Position numbers and translations under genes: made by a program. The notes below the pieces were generated by a model. That model was not told where the DNA came from and made no database searches. It worked only from the letters and a program-made list of their open reading frames with translations. Below are positions 12,723 through 23,951 of a stretch of 64,000 nucleotides of DNA, piece by piece; positions within the stretch are counted from its first letter, which is position 1; each line of letters begins with the position of its first letter. The stretch comes from Toxonevra muliebris (Eukaryota > Arthropoda > Insecta > Diptera > Pallopteridae). The DNA lies in assembly GCA_963691655.1 (NCBI GenBank), contig OY829328.1, forward strand, positions 9,018,204 to 9,082,203, written 5' to 3'.

Positions 12723-12870
12723 TATACATATGGATATTATTCAAGTAAGTATAAAATAATAAAACAGCTGTTTTTTTTTCAATATAAAATTGATAACTAT
12801 TTTTCAGTATTTTAATATTTAAAATCTTATCGTACTCAGTGAATTTTAATTTTGAAGAGTCATTGCAAAC

Positions 12871-15740
12871 TTAAACTTTTAAATATCTTCGTAGAGCTGA
12901 GCATAAACGCGTAGCTCCATCGACTAATTTGTTTTCGCTGTGAAACGCAATCGAAAGTCGAATACAATTTGCAGCTCCATTTTTCTCCAATGCAAATTTT
13001 GTGCCAGCAATAAAATATATTTTCTCTTCACTTAAAGAAAATTTCAAAAAATCTATTGCATTTACATCTGAAGGCATACGTATCCAAATAAAGTAACCAC
13101 CACGTGGCGCTATCATATTGCAACCTTTTGGTAATTCTCTTTCTAAAACTTTACAAGTAGCCAGCATGCGATTTTTGTAAGCGTCAAACATTGTCTGAAT
13201 ATGTTTCTGAGCTAATTCCAATTCGAATAGACTTGCCACAATTCCTGAAGTATAGTTGTTAAAACAACCGCCACTATTAGTAATGCCACTGAAAATGTAT
13301 ATAGTTCTAAATTAGTATTAAAGCACATTATATAATTAATTTACCAATTATCTAGCAACGGTTTGACTCTGGCGGGTAGTTCAAGCCATCCTAATCGTAT
13401 ACCAGGTGCAATTATTTTTGAAAAAGTGCCATTCGATATAACATTGCCACAATAATTTTCATTGAAGCGTTCATCATAAGCGAATAGACGCTTTGGTGGC
13501 TGTGTATCTGTATAATTGAGTATGTTATACACATCATCACATACGACGAGTATATCGTATTTGCGTGCTAAGCGTATGATACCACTACAAATACCTGCAG
13601 ATCACAAAAAAATAATGTATTCAACATTAAATTAAACAGACATTCAAATAGTTTTGTAATTTTTACTTTCTGAAAATAAAATGCCTGTGGGATTATGATA
13701 AGTCGGTATGGTATAGTACATGCCCCAAAATTCTTTGGTTTTGGATTGAAACTGCTTTGCCTTTAAAACACATTCCAAATCTTCTAAATCGACGCCATCA
13801 TCATTTAAACGTACTGAAAATTTAAATACAAAACAAAATTACTGAAAACACTATCATGAAATTAAATTTTATTTTACTTGATATTACTGTAAAAGTTGTA
13901 AATTGTTTAATGGTATCCAAAGCGATCATGTATGTTACTTCATCAACGAAAATGCACCCACCCAGATCCACTAATGTTGAAAGTATGAAATGCAAGCCTT
14001 GTGTAGCGCCCGATGTAATAATTAAATCTTCACTAGAATTGTTAAGTATTGCATCAATTTAAGCTTTTATTACACTGTGCAACACATGTTTCTAATGGAG
14101 AATCGGCAAATACAGGTCGATAGTACTAGTCTACAGTAACAAAACCTTAAAAGGGTTTTGCAAAGTTAGCTCGCTTTCAAAAGATATAGGCATTCAAAGT
14201 TTGCTTTCGCAACAATTTTAATATTCTATTAGCTTTCCATATTAAGAAGTTTAAACTATCCATTACATGACTTTTGTAAAAAATAAGCAGTAATAGTATT
14301 AACAAAAATGTATAGAATATAATAAAGTTTGGATTTTCAAATTTTTGTCTTTATTATAAACAGAAAATAGAATTGAAAAATACACTAAAACAGCTCAACT
14401 TTGAAAGGCTATAACTATTAAAAGCGAGCTAACTTTTTGAAACCCTCTTAGAGTTTTGTTACTCTGTACCAGTATTACCGACCTGTGTTGGTCGCTTCTC
14501 CGTTAGATTCCATGACCCTTGCACAGTGTAATTCTCCAAAATAACAATCCAAAATAAAAACTGTCACCCATCCAAATGAAATCTCTAAAAACTAGTTACA
14601 AATGAAATATTCATACGAATACAACGAAATTCGCTATTGTTTCTGTCCTCTGAAAAGAAAATCTTGAAGCGATTATAGAAACTGAATAATCTTAAAAATG
14701 CGACATACTTCAGCATGCATGTTGATTACAATAAAAAACCAAATAGTTGAATATAAAGATAATTTTGATTAGATAACAATGCAATTAGTAGCACGATTGA
14801 AAAGTAAATACTTTCTCGTAAGTCTATATTTGCTTTCTAAATCTTAAGTATTATGTATACTTGTAAACGACATAATTACAATACGGGCCTTCATCAAAAC
14901 GTGTAACTGTAAACTTGTAAACCTCGTAAACAGCATAAACACGTAAACACGCTGTCGAAATTTCATAAAGATTTTGACAACTTTACAAATTTTAAGCGGT
15001 TTGTGAGGTTTTTAAGGCTTTTACACAGATATAAAATCTGTATTTACTTGTATGTCCAACAACACTTTTACAAGAATATATTTTACAGCATATGAGTTTA
15101 TGACATCAAAGTACGGTTATTCTCATTTGGTATTACGTATAAGAGCTACATAATACGCATGTAAAAGTATCTCGAACTAAAACTATTTACATACAATTTT
15201 CAACTAAATAATAATTTTTCCATTGTAATTATAGTGTTGACATTTTTTTATGTTAATATTTTATTTCAGAAGTGCTTTCAGGAGAAGTATTTTTATTTTA
15301 AGGCCTTTGGTAAGACCTCAAGTAAGACAAGACTAAGTTATAACAATTTACCTTCTGCTAACAAACGTTAGAACTTACCTCTTCACTTCATTGTTATACA
15401 TTTTGCTCAGATATGTTGCAATAGCGGACCGCACTGCAAATGTTCCACTGGTAGGACCATATTGGAATAACAATGAGCAATTATGTTGCTGTTCATATTT
15501 CTAAAAACAATTGAAAGAAAAAGGTTTTATTATTTTTAATTCAACACACTTAAATTGCAAATTTACCAAACGATGTTCAGTCGCCTCTCGAAATATTTCG
15601 CAGCATTTTTCTAAAAGATCTGTGCCTGGAGCTCCAACCCCCAAATTAAGTACACTTTCTTCGTAAACATTCCAGTCACTACCATCAAACAAATGCTTCA
15701 ACATTTGCTCCACATTACGATTTTCTTGATTTGCTGCCAT
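12871..15740 (-). CDS. Fold-type I PLP-dependent aminotransferase (2-aminoadipate/kynurenine aminotransferase-like)
   Basis: Class I/II aminotransferase, 421 residues from six exons (in order of translation): 15567-15740, 15379-15500, 13878-14032, 13667-13813, 13345-13594, 12871-13288. All junctions keep frame. Visible family features are the N-terminal LNLGVGAPG segment, YGPTSGTFAVR, the ITSGATQG glycine-rich motif, IPTYHNPTG, VVCDDVYN for the PLP-ring aspartate, SNGTFSKIIAPGIRLGW holding the Schiff-base lysine, and the C-terminal RGGYFIWIRMP. These match the alpha-aminoadipate/kynurenine aminotransferase branch. In flies I recall a one-gene family related to Drosophila CG6321, but substrate is not decidable from sequence. 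No targeting peptide is evident, so a cytosolic enzyme is likely. An in-frame TAA near 14055 is intronic, because the acceptor at 14033-14034 lies downstream of it. The 1.3-kb second intron carries a MITE. Confidence 0.88.
14071..14530. mobile_element. MITE with ~130-bp inverted arms in aminotransferase intron
   Basis: A 460-bp foldback whose ends are TACACTGTGC and GCACAGTGTA. The arms stay alignable for about 130 bp with scattered differences; both contain ACAGGTCG, AGTAACAAAAC, a GGGTTT run and AGTTAGCTCGCTTT. The two bases just outside each end also pair, so the target duplication is unresolved. No coding remnant is seen. The left end lies only 38 bp from the 3' splice site of the host intron. 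Confidence 0.85.
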
Positions 15741-16858
15741 TGTTTTATATGGTACTTATTGTTATCAATAATTAACAGTCAGTCCGTCGTCTTTATCATC
15801 CAACGAAGTAAAACAAACTGAAAATTTATTAAAATAGGCTATTCCTTATATATTCATGTTGTATTACCTACACTATAGAGCAGAAATGTACAAACAATCT
15901 TTGAAAATCTTTAATTCGTAATTATTTATAAATTTTCCCATTTTTTTATGATTCGTAAAAATTAAAACAAGTACTTATGAAAAAACAAGTACGATCAAAA
16001 ACTCAACCTGAAAAACATTCTGGACTTAAAAGCCACTTTTTCTTTCTTAAGAAACAAACCTGTCGTTGTGTTTTAAGCAATATTAGAAAAAATGGTTCCT
16101 AAATCGAAAATATTCTTAGTTTATTGCTTCTCCTGTAAAAAAAATAAAAAGTGTTATAACAGTAGTTCGGATTTCAGGTGACGATAAATACATATGGTAC
16201 TTTGAAGATTTATGACTGAAAAATTTTGTTCAGTTATCTTAAAACTTCACTCAATCTCTTTTCCTCAATTACAACTTTGTATGAGAAAAGTGCGAGGTTG
16301 TATCGCCTATTTATTTTTATATTTTTTATGAGGTTGGATCATAGCTATCCTTTGATTTCAATGATTCTTATCCCTAATATTTATTGTGTCATCCCAATAA
16401 TGCAGTTCAAGACAATTTTGAAATTTGCACGAAATATTTTCCATGCCATTCTAATTTTATACTTCAGCGATAACCATCTTCACATACATAATTATCAATT
16501 GAACTAGTTTCTAGGAAAATGAGCTCTGTACGTATGAATTTCTTGTTATTGTTCTTGTACACGCGTGCTACTCTTTACGAAAGAGTTGTTGTAAAGCCCA
16601 TTTTGAACATCGTGAGACGTCCCATTAAAATTAAAAGGTCTAATTACGGAAACTTAACGTATCATGATAGCACATAACAAAATTCTTAAGCATATCACAG
16701 CAGAAAAAAACTTCTGTTCTGTGTGTTCTGCAAGAAAACAAAAATCATAGAATAAGATTTATAATTGGATTTGAGTTTTTTGAACTTCTCAGAAGTGGAA
16801 AAATCGTTCGACTTTTTGCCTCGACAAAACAAAAAATTTAAGTAAACAGAAAACACTT

Positions 16859-17158
16859 TAGTGGCGGGACTCGAGTACGGATTTACTCGATTACAATCGA
16901 TTAAAGCAAACAAAATTGAGCCTTTCACCTCTGAGAAAAAGGCCACTTATCCAATTGCAACTACGGATGGTTTCTAAACCAGAATTTAGTGAGAATTTAG
17001 TCACAAACGCTCATTTTTGTTGCTTACTTCTATTTAGGCATAGCTTCTTTAATAATAATAATAAAATTTGTAATGAAATTACAAACAAAAAATATTTTTT
17101 TTTTTTATTTTTACTCGAGTAAATTTCTCCAGTCGAGTTTACTCGAGCCCCATCACTA
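16859..17158. mobile_element. hAT-like MITE, TIR TAGTGRYGGGRCTCGAGTA
   Basis: The left end reads TAGTGGCGGGACTCGAGTA and the right end, reversed, reads TAGTGATGGGGCTCGAGTA, a 19-bp terminal inverted repeat with three differences. The flanking octamers AAACACTT and GAACATTT agree at six of eight bases, consistent with a decayed 8-bp hAT duplication. It is 300 bp long with no transposase. Confidence 0.75.
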
Positions 17159-18078
17159 GAACATTTGTGAAATATCACTTAACAGCATATGAATCAAATT
17201 TCAATAGACTTCTTGTTATGTTAAGCTACGTCATGTTTCTATAATCAAATATACAGAGAGTGAATATAGGCGAGGATACTAGTTGATTGCTACTGCCAAA
17301 TTGTATCAGAAAGAGTGGATGAGACGAATTTTTATTTAATTTAATTTATTTTGTTTGCGGAATAACAAAAAAAAAAAAAAGACAAAACAAGTCTACTATT
17401 AGAATCGGTCTAAATCAAATACAAAAATCTACTACTCTTATCACATACTTTTAAAATATTGAAGTGGCAACTCTGATTGATGGCAAAGGTTAAATTTGCT
17501 CGCATTAAGGTATGCATGCACAGACGTGACTTCGCCGCAGCAATAACGCAACGAAATCGCACGTTCCCTCTTACTGGCGCGATTTTGTTACTCTGTAGTC
17601 GCAACAGCTGTTTTACTTTTTACTTATTTTTTCTGTGCAAAAAATTAAAAAAGATTTAGTTTTTGCTATACAATAAAATAAAATGAGATGTTTCCGCACA
17701 TTTTCTATTAATTTTTCTCTATCGAACATTTTTCAATAATTTTTTTGTTGAAAAACTTCCTATCACAAAAGAAATATAAGAAAAAGAAGAAGAAAAGAAT
17801 TGCAAAAAACGAGGTAGCTTGCGTCTTCAGCGCGACAAAACAAAAAAATGGTTATGTTCGAAAAAAGCTCTGCGACAATGACGCGCCTATGTGTGGCTGT
17901 TCATATAAAATAACTTGTTGCGTTTTCCCAACTTCTGTTGCTGCGACTTTGTCGACAAAATTAATTGAAATAGTTCCTGGTATGAGGAATTATCTATTAT
18001 CAAAAAGTTTTTGAAGTCGCTCGGTGCAGATACTTTCAACTCATTTAACTCTTTCAACGTAACTGGAATTATATGTCC

Positions 18079-18282
18079 CGATAATGTTCGAAATTCAAAT
18101 AAAACAGGATATATGGGCTCCATTTTGCATGAGTTTTCTTTAAAATGCTGATGTTGGCTATCAGTGGGTGGATTATGTATTTCGATAATGTTCGAAAATT
18201 CAAATAAAACCAAATATATGATTCCCATTTTATTTGAGTTTTCTTTAAAATACTGATGCTAGTCAGTAGGTGGATTATGTAT
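18079..18282. repeat. Two-copy tandem duplication, ~104-bp period
   Basis: The block starting CGATAATGTTCGAAA at 18079 recurs at 18183 and both copies end in GGATTATGTAT. They differ by scattered substitutions and small indels. A 113-codon minus-strand open frame (17887-18228) spans both and shows the duplication as a repeated peptide. I treat that frame as non-coding. Confidence 0.8.
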
Positions 18283-18745
18283 AAGCAGCATCGTCGTCGG
18301 GAAGCTCAACCAAATTTTTGGAAAAACTCCAAGGTTAAAGGCTTAAAAGACGCTCGTCCGATAATTTATTTCTTTTTTTAACCACTTTTTCATCGCACTT
18401 CGCCAGAGCAATATACGCGTGGCAATCAATCATACATCACAAGTCCGAACACCACAAACATTTCAAAATTATAAAAATTTAGCGTAATTTTTGGAACTGT
18501 GTAAGGGCTAGCATCAATCCACACGTTTACATGTTTGACGCCAAATGATAGACCGTGTAAGGGGCCATAAACTTATTTTCGAAAGCATTGTTCACCCTGT
18601 TATTAAATGTAAATTCTTTCAAGGTGGCAGCATCACATAATGAGTAAAGTATGTAAATAAATACATATATTTTTCAAGTACAAAGTATTGAGCGAATATA
18701 CAGATAATAAATATAATAATTAAATTAGAAAGGTTTTATCCTAAC

Positions 18746-19275
18746 ATGTCAGCGCAAAATATGGAATCTTCAGAACCAGTCCCACTAGAAACAAAGGAAA
18801 GCAACAATGTCTACTTAGATTCGCCTATACGTGGAGGACCTACTCTATCTACTAGCACGTCCAGTTTTGAAGCGCTCGACCCTCACGACCCTAACCTCAG
18901 CAGATTAGCAACTAAAATGTTTCGCAAAGCTGAAAACTACATCACCAATGAACTAAATGCACCCCTAGAAGATTATAAGCTTCTAGAGGAAATGAACAAA
19001 GCAACAATTGCCAAATATTCTGATATGCGGCAAATTGCTGAAACTTTAAATGTTTCGACAAATGAACTGAGTTTAAAATTTCATCAATTAGTAAGTCTTT
19101 TTTTGATTGATAAAAAGAAGTCATAATCATGTTTACATTTTAACTGTAGATACCATTAATGAAGCAAATTGACGACATTTCCGATACGGTTGACAAATTA
19201 GAAGCTGCAGCTTACAAGTTAGACGCTTATAGTATTGCATTAGAAAATCGAGTTAAATCTGTAATACAGCGATAA
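18746..19275 (+). CDS. Blos2: BLOC-1 subunit 2 (BLOS2)
   Basis: Small coiled-coil subunit of BLOC-1, the complex that acts in making lysosome-related organelles such as pigment granules and in endosomal sorting. Exons 18746-19090 and 19150-19275, with a 59-nt intron, give 156 residues, slightly longer than the human protein. The first 45 residues are a poorly conserved Ser/Thr-rich tail. The conserved part follows: MFRKAENYITNELNAPLEDYKLLEEMNKATIAKYSDM, then helical segments, ending in LEAAAYKLDAYSIALENRVK, which matches the family signature AAYKLDAYS. The start Met sits in CTAACATGTC, with an in-frame stop expected just upstream in AT-rich DNA. The identification is strong. Confidence 0.92.
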
Positions 19276-21626
19276 TCTTCAAGAGGCCATTAAATGCTAA
19301 TTCTACTAGAAAATTTTAAGCCGTTCTATTAGTTGTAAAAATAATGAAATACTTAAAATTAACACTTTGCAAGCTGTTATTTAGCCATTCATGTTACGGA
19401 TACTTAACTTTTTCTTTTCCATTTTTCAAATTATTATTTGCAATAATTTCAAATCATTTTTTAAAAATAAGTGAATTCAATCAAAATTTTAAAATTGATC
19501 TAAAAATGACACTCAACATATTGTAACTTTTATTAGCTTTAAGTGCCTCATACATAATTTCATATGATTCGCGGTCTCTGGTATGATCTGTTCCCAGTTT
19601 TTCGTGACAGGTTTTTGAAAAATTTACAGGTAGACCGCGCTTAACACTGGAGTTACGTTCCTGGAAAGTGCAAACTCGTGTTAACCCTTATATTGGCACC
19701 ACAGTCAGGCCAGGCCTTTTTCAACTTTGTTGATATTTTTTTTTTATTTGTAATATCACTATGATCTCCAAAATCCATGATATCCTTAAATGACTATTTT
19801 TAAATAGATTTATAAAAAAATCGCAGTCCTGAGCTATGAAGGGGCGAGATTTTGGTGTTTTAAAAATTTTAGTCATATTGGTACCACCACGGTCTGGCAA
19901 GACCGTATGCATTTTCTCACAGTTTTTGCGATATTTTTGCTTTACTTAGTCGTTATTAACGTGTTGTTTGTATGCATACAGACATTATTATCATGTATTA
20001 TTATATTATTAGACTAAATGCTCCGCTATATAATGCATTTCCTGAATAATCCTAACAACATTTTTTGCCGAAACAATGAGCAATGAACTTATTTAAAACC
20101 AAAATTCGAAACCGTAAGACACTCAATTCAAAAAATTCTTTACTTCACATAAAAAATGGATTAAACCCCAAAAATTTATTTTGTGAAAACTGCAAAATAC
20201 CTGATGACGTAAATAAACAGCACTAGTGTTTTTAATGCTTCTGAATTCAGGCTCAAGAGTATGTTATGGCTAGTGTTGATTCGATACAAGTAAAAACTCG
20301 ATACTTTTCATTCGATTCAAGTACTTTTTTTACTCGATACTATACCATAAGTATTTTACTTTCTATCGGAAGAAAGGGTCAGTATCGGATACTCGATACT
20401 TTTGGAAAATATTTATTTAAAAAACTGCAATATTGCTATACAACATTTAAAATTGTGGATCATTTTACAATATTTTACAGCAATCAATAATATATTTCAA
20501 AATGCTACTGCAGAATTATTCAAAATATTTCAGTCCATATTGCATGTATGAAAATATTGCAGTACAGTATTTAGCCCAGTCGGTAGAGTAAGAAATGCAC
20601 CAAAAGTTCATAAAAATTCTTAACTGCCCCTTTAAGGGTATGATAGATGCAAAAACCACAAAAATCAGTTCTGGGGTTTCAAAAAATCCCCTCTTTGGTG
20701 AAAAAGACTTTTTTACTAATAACTGGTTAACTGTTGGAGATATCAAAAAATTATCTAGCACACATAAAAAGCTTAAGTGATTTTCTAAAAAAGAAGTATT
20801 ATGAAATTTTTTCGTATATATTTATACATCATAGTTTTCAAGATATTCAATATTTAAGAAATTGCTAATTTTGTACTTTGGGTGTACAATCAAAATGATA
20901 AACTAACTATTTAGCAACGAAACAAAAAAGTATATGAGAAAGCGTCAATTGTTATGTATCTTATTTTACTTCAACCGTAGTCACTATGCAACTTTGCTGC
21001 CGCAGCTCCTTCGCCACTTGTTCATATGTATGACCGTTTTTTTATCTTACGCAGCTCCTCCACCTTTTCCTTGGCTATGGACTACTCTTGTTGTACGTAA
21101 AGCAAAATATAAATATGTTTATACGTATCCGTATACCTATACGCCAAATCAAATCGAAGGCGACGAAATGTCTGTATAGTAATTTCAGAGCAAATTCATT
21201 TCAATATTCATTTCAGTGAACACTTTCAGGGTCGCATTAGATTTTTGCTCGGTTTCGAATGCGGTTTCGTTGAAACCACCTTATTTCCATAGTTACGTTT
21301 GACATATTTTTATATGCCGAAATTGAGCATTTCAACGCAGTTTCAGCCGAAACCACCGAAATGACCTAAACCACGCAATTTCGGCAAACACTGATTACTG
21401 ATTTTTGATTAATGACTTCATGAAGTATGCATGTACACATGACATGCTGCATGCACACGTTGAACAAAAGTTCAAAAGTTGTTCTGAAAGGGTGGATTTC
21501 AGGGGGATATTGTGCTTCATCTGCGGTGAGAGCACGTTAGCCATCTGGCAACACTGTAAAATATTTTAATAAATAATTGAGTTTGACGATTTTTTATTGT
21601 GTGTCTGGCGGTAATATCTTTGGAAA
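19276..21626. other. Spacer between Blos2 and MED16
   Basis: It holds one copy of dispersed repeat family B (about 20630-20888) and a solitary hAT-like end at about 20274 (TAGTGTTGATTCGATAC) followed by repeated TCGATAC words to about 20400. A short inverted region around 21240-21395 is rich in GGTTTCG and CGAAACC. There is no supported gene. The MED16 promoter should lie in the last few hundred bases. Confidence 0.55.
20630..20888 (+). repeat. Dispersed repeat family B, copy 1
   Basis: It shares a long alignable stretch with 27650-27915 (same strand) and with the reverse strand of 30130-30330. Common words are GGTATGATAGATG, AAAAATCAGTTCTGGGG, CTTTGGTGAAAAA, TAACTGGTTAAC and ATTTTGTACTTTGG. 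No terminal repeats or coding remnant are visible, so the class is unknown. Confidence 0.8.
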
Positions 21627-23951
21627 ATGACAATATTGTATAAAGTAAAAGGAGACACAAATAGTGTAACACCAATTAAATACGCAATATGCAAAATATC
21701 ACCTAAAAATATTATTTCTTTCTGCATTCTACAAGACTCCGGCTACAATAACAATGTATTTGTATGCGATTTAGTTTGTCCATGGCAAATATTCAAAGTG
21801 AATTCTTCAAAGGACACGGTTAGTGTATTAGAGTGGAATTACAATGGCGAGCTTCTTCTTGTGGGGTACAAAGGCGGTAATGTTGAAATTTGGTCAACAG
21901 ATAAAGTACTGAATTCATGGAGTATACGATATAGAGCTAATTTCCCGTTCGAAGACATAATAAGTGCAAAATTCTTTCATAATGGAAAAAGTGTTTATTT
22001 TCATTCGCAGAAGAAAGATTTACCATCGTACGGAGATAAATTTGAACGAGTTGAGCATCGTCCGACATTGGAACAATTTGGCAGTGCGCCTATGGATGGT
22101 GGTATAGTTGTGACGGCTTCGGGCTTATTAGGAGCGTTTGTCATTCCAAATTACAAGGATAATTATCCAAATATCCAAAGTATTGATTTGAACACTGTTA
22201 CACATAGTATTGGGTTGTCGCGATGTTTCATTGCATTTTGCAGCTTATCACATGGTCCCAGTGGCTGCTTGAATGTAGCTGTAAGTTACAGATCACGGGA
22301 ACAAATTGTGCATTGCTTTAAAGTTGGCATTAAAATGGAAACTGACGACAGCATTCACTTGAAATGTGAATCATTGCCAAGCATATTTCTTGCTGTCAAT
22401 GAGCAAAAAAAAATCAATAATATCAGATGGACTACAATCAACAAAGAAGACGTCGTGTATATTACTTATGATTGCGTAGACGGTAGCCTTTTAGAGCAAT
22501 GGAATCTGACGAAAAAACATCAGAGCGTGCACAAACTGTTGCAAAAGAACAAGGGTGACTTTATCTACAGTGAGTGCTGGGACAATACGGCAAAAGTGCA
22601 CCTTGCTGCAGGTGTCGCTGACATTTGTTTGTCGAAGCTGCTTTCTGATAGTACACAGATTTTCATTATACTAAAAGACAATACGGTACAAGTGTTGGAG
22701 CCGGGACTAAAAAAAATTGGGCTAACTATATTCGATCGTCCTGTCGACGACCGTCTAATGGGCTGCAAATTTGTTACCGGAGATATCACACTTATGAATC
22801 AAATTCTATTAGTTTTCGATAATTATGGTCAAATGTATGCCATGCAAGTCACGAGTCCGCATCTCGATAAAAGCTTCAAAATGAGCATGATATCGCTACA
22901 AACGTCTCTCTTGGAATATTGCATAATAACAGGAATTGATGCAAGCGATATACTCATGTTGAACTTGGGCAATTTGGATATGCTTATTGAGAAGCTCACG
23001 GAGAATTTCACGAGACAACCAACATTTACGCGTCACTATTACTATTCAAATTTCTTATCATTAAAAAGCAACATGTGCCGAATTCAATCGAAGCAGCAAG
23101 ACTTCGACAATCTCATCATACTTCATTCCATTTCGATTACATTTAAAAGCTTGCTAAGACCATCAGATCTGAGTTGCCAAGACAAAGGTCCTGCTGATAA
23201 TTTGGCAATAATACTCTCAGAACCTTTAATTGATGTAGATAAGGTGTTGTTTAATCTAGATGCTAAAGATTTCACGGTCGAGCCTCTTACTTTACAGAGT
23301 TTGCAACAGTTGATACAATGGGTTGCGGACTTGGCGCTCAATATTCTAAATAAACTACCCGAGGAAGTTATGAAAGCAAAACTGAGTAAAAAACAGGGAT
23401 ATGATATTAGCAGAGATATTGTTGCCATTGGCAGCATACGGGAACTCTTGGTGATGATTCGCATATGGGGTCTCTTGAATCCGCAATGCTTGCCGATCTA
23501 CACCAAATCCGTAGATAATGTTGATGTTCTTGCAATTTTATTTAGGTTACTGACGCGTTTAGCCCAAAATACTAATGAACCAGACGAATCACTGCTTGAT
23601 GAATGCAGCCACCTATCAACTCAAGTTCTAATACCACCGCGAGAATACCATAATCCAACGACCTTGTTAAACAGTCACATGTCGGTGTTTAAATCATTCC
23701 CGTTTAATTTCATTGCTGCCGTGGAACCTATTGGATTGCAAGACATTCAAGTCGAGGAGGTTGTATTCGCAAGTGGCACAAAAGATGGTGTCAGCAATTT
23801 ACAACTAGGCTCCAGGGCCAACTCTCTGAGAAAATGCATTAGATGCGGTTTCGTTAATAGCCTTCAAAAAGTTGCTAAAACTTCAGCACTGAAAGCTTGG
23901 TGTAACCGATGGATGTATTGTCATTGTGGTGGTTATTGGAAAACCGTTTAA
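21627..23951 (+). CDS. MED16: Mediator complex subunit 16
   Basis: Tail-module subunit of Mediator, which relays signals from activators to RNA polymerase II. It is a single uninterrupted 774-residue frame, close to the usual length for insects. The N-terminal half is a WD-repeat-like propeller: VSVLEWNYNGELLLVGYKGGNVEIW at residues 68-92 and FFHNGKSVYF further on, with the family-typical GGIVVTASGLLGAFVIP stretch near residue 160. The C-terminal half is helical. The last 45 residues carry a Cys/His pattern (CIRCGFVNSLQ ... WMYCHCGGYW), which is the conserved MED16 end. The start methionine follows AAA and gives the family-typical MTxLYKVK N-terminus. A poly(A) signal AATAAA is at 23961-23966, only ten bases after the stop, so the 3' UTR may be very short. 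The lack of introns is unremarkable. Confidence 0.95.
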   Translation: MTILYKVKGDTNSVTPIKYAICKISPKNIISFCILQDSGYNNNVFVCDLVCPWQIFKVNSSKDTVSVLEWNYNGELLLVGYKGGNVEIWSTDKVLNSWSIRYRANFPFEDIISAKFFHNGKSVYFHSQKKDLPSYGDKFERVEHRPTLEQFGSAPMDGGIVVTASGLLGAFVIPNYKDNYPNIQSIDLNTVTHSIGLSRCFIAFCSLSHGPSGCLNVAVSYRSREQIVHCFKVGIKMETDDSIHLKCESLPSIFLAVNEQKKINNIRWTTINKEDVVYITYDCVDGSLLEQWNLTKKHQSVHKLLQKNKGDFIYSECWDNTAKVHLAAGVADICLSKLLSDSTQIFIILKDNTVQVLEPGLKKIGLTIFDRPVDDRLMGCKFVTGDITLMNQILLVFDNYGQMYAMQVTSPHLDKSFKMSMISLQTSLLEYCIITGIDASDILMLNLGNLDMLIEKLTENFTRQPTFTRHYYYSNFLSLKSNMCRIQSKQQDFDNLIILHSISITFKSLLRPSDLSCQDKGPADNLAIILSEPLIDVDKVLFNLDAKDFTVEPLTLQSLQQLIQWVADLALNILNKLPEEVMKAKLSKKQGYDISRDIVAIGSIRELLVMIRIWGLLNPQCLPIYTKSVDNVDVLAILFRLLTRLAQNTNEPDESLLDECSHLSTQVLIPPREYHNPTTLLNSHMSVFKSFPFNFIAAVEPIGLQDIQVEEVVFASGTKDGVSNLQLGSRANSLRKCIRCGFVNSLQKVAKTSALKAWCNRWMYCHCGGYWKTV

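Larger units (their letters stand above)
9784..12870. other. Spacer between Vha44 and aminotransferase (convergent 3' ends)
   Basis: The first few hundred bases are probably Vha44 3' UTR. The rest is AT-rich without recognisable genes. A possible degenerate element with a hairpin lies at about 11765-12722 and is listed separately. Confidence 0.6.
15741..18745. other. Spacer between aminotransferase and Blos2 (divergent 5' ends)
   Basis: Promoters of both flanking genes must lie here, but no core promoter element is clear enough to call. It contains a hAT-like MITE (16859-17158), a 104-bp tandem duplication (18079-18282), and AT-rich DNA with no supported gene. Confidence 0.6.

Noticed and set aside
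14033..14062. In-frame TAA upstream of the NNSSEDLIITSGATQG segment suggested a broken aminotransferase.
   Set aside because: An acceptor ending CTAG at 14033-14036 lies after the stop and joins in frame to the exon ending at 15379, giving SEDLIITSGATQG.
17887..18228. 113-codon minus-strand frame with an internal peptide repeat.
   Set aside because: The repeat is only the 104-bp DNA duplication; there is no family resemblance, no start context and no splice support.
20934..21179. 81-codon plus-strand frame with a hydrophobic start.
   Set aside because: Unrelated to any family I recognise, in a repeat-rich spacer, with AT-biased low-complexity composition.
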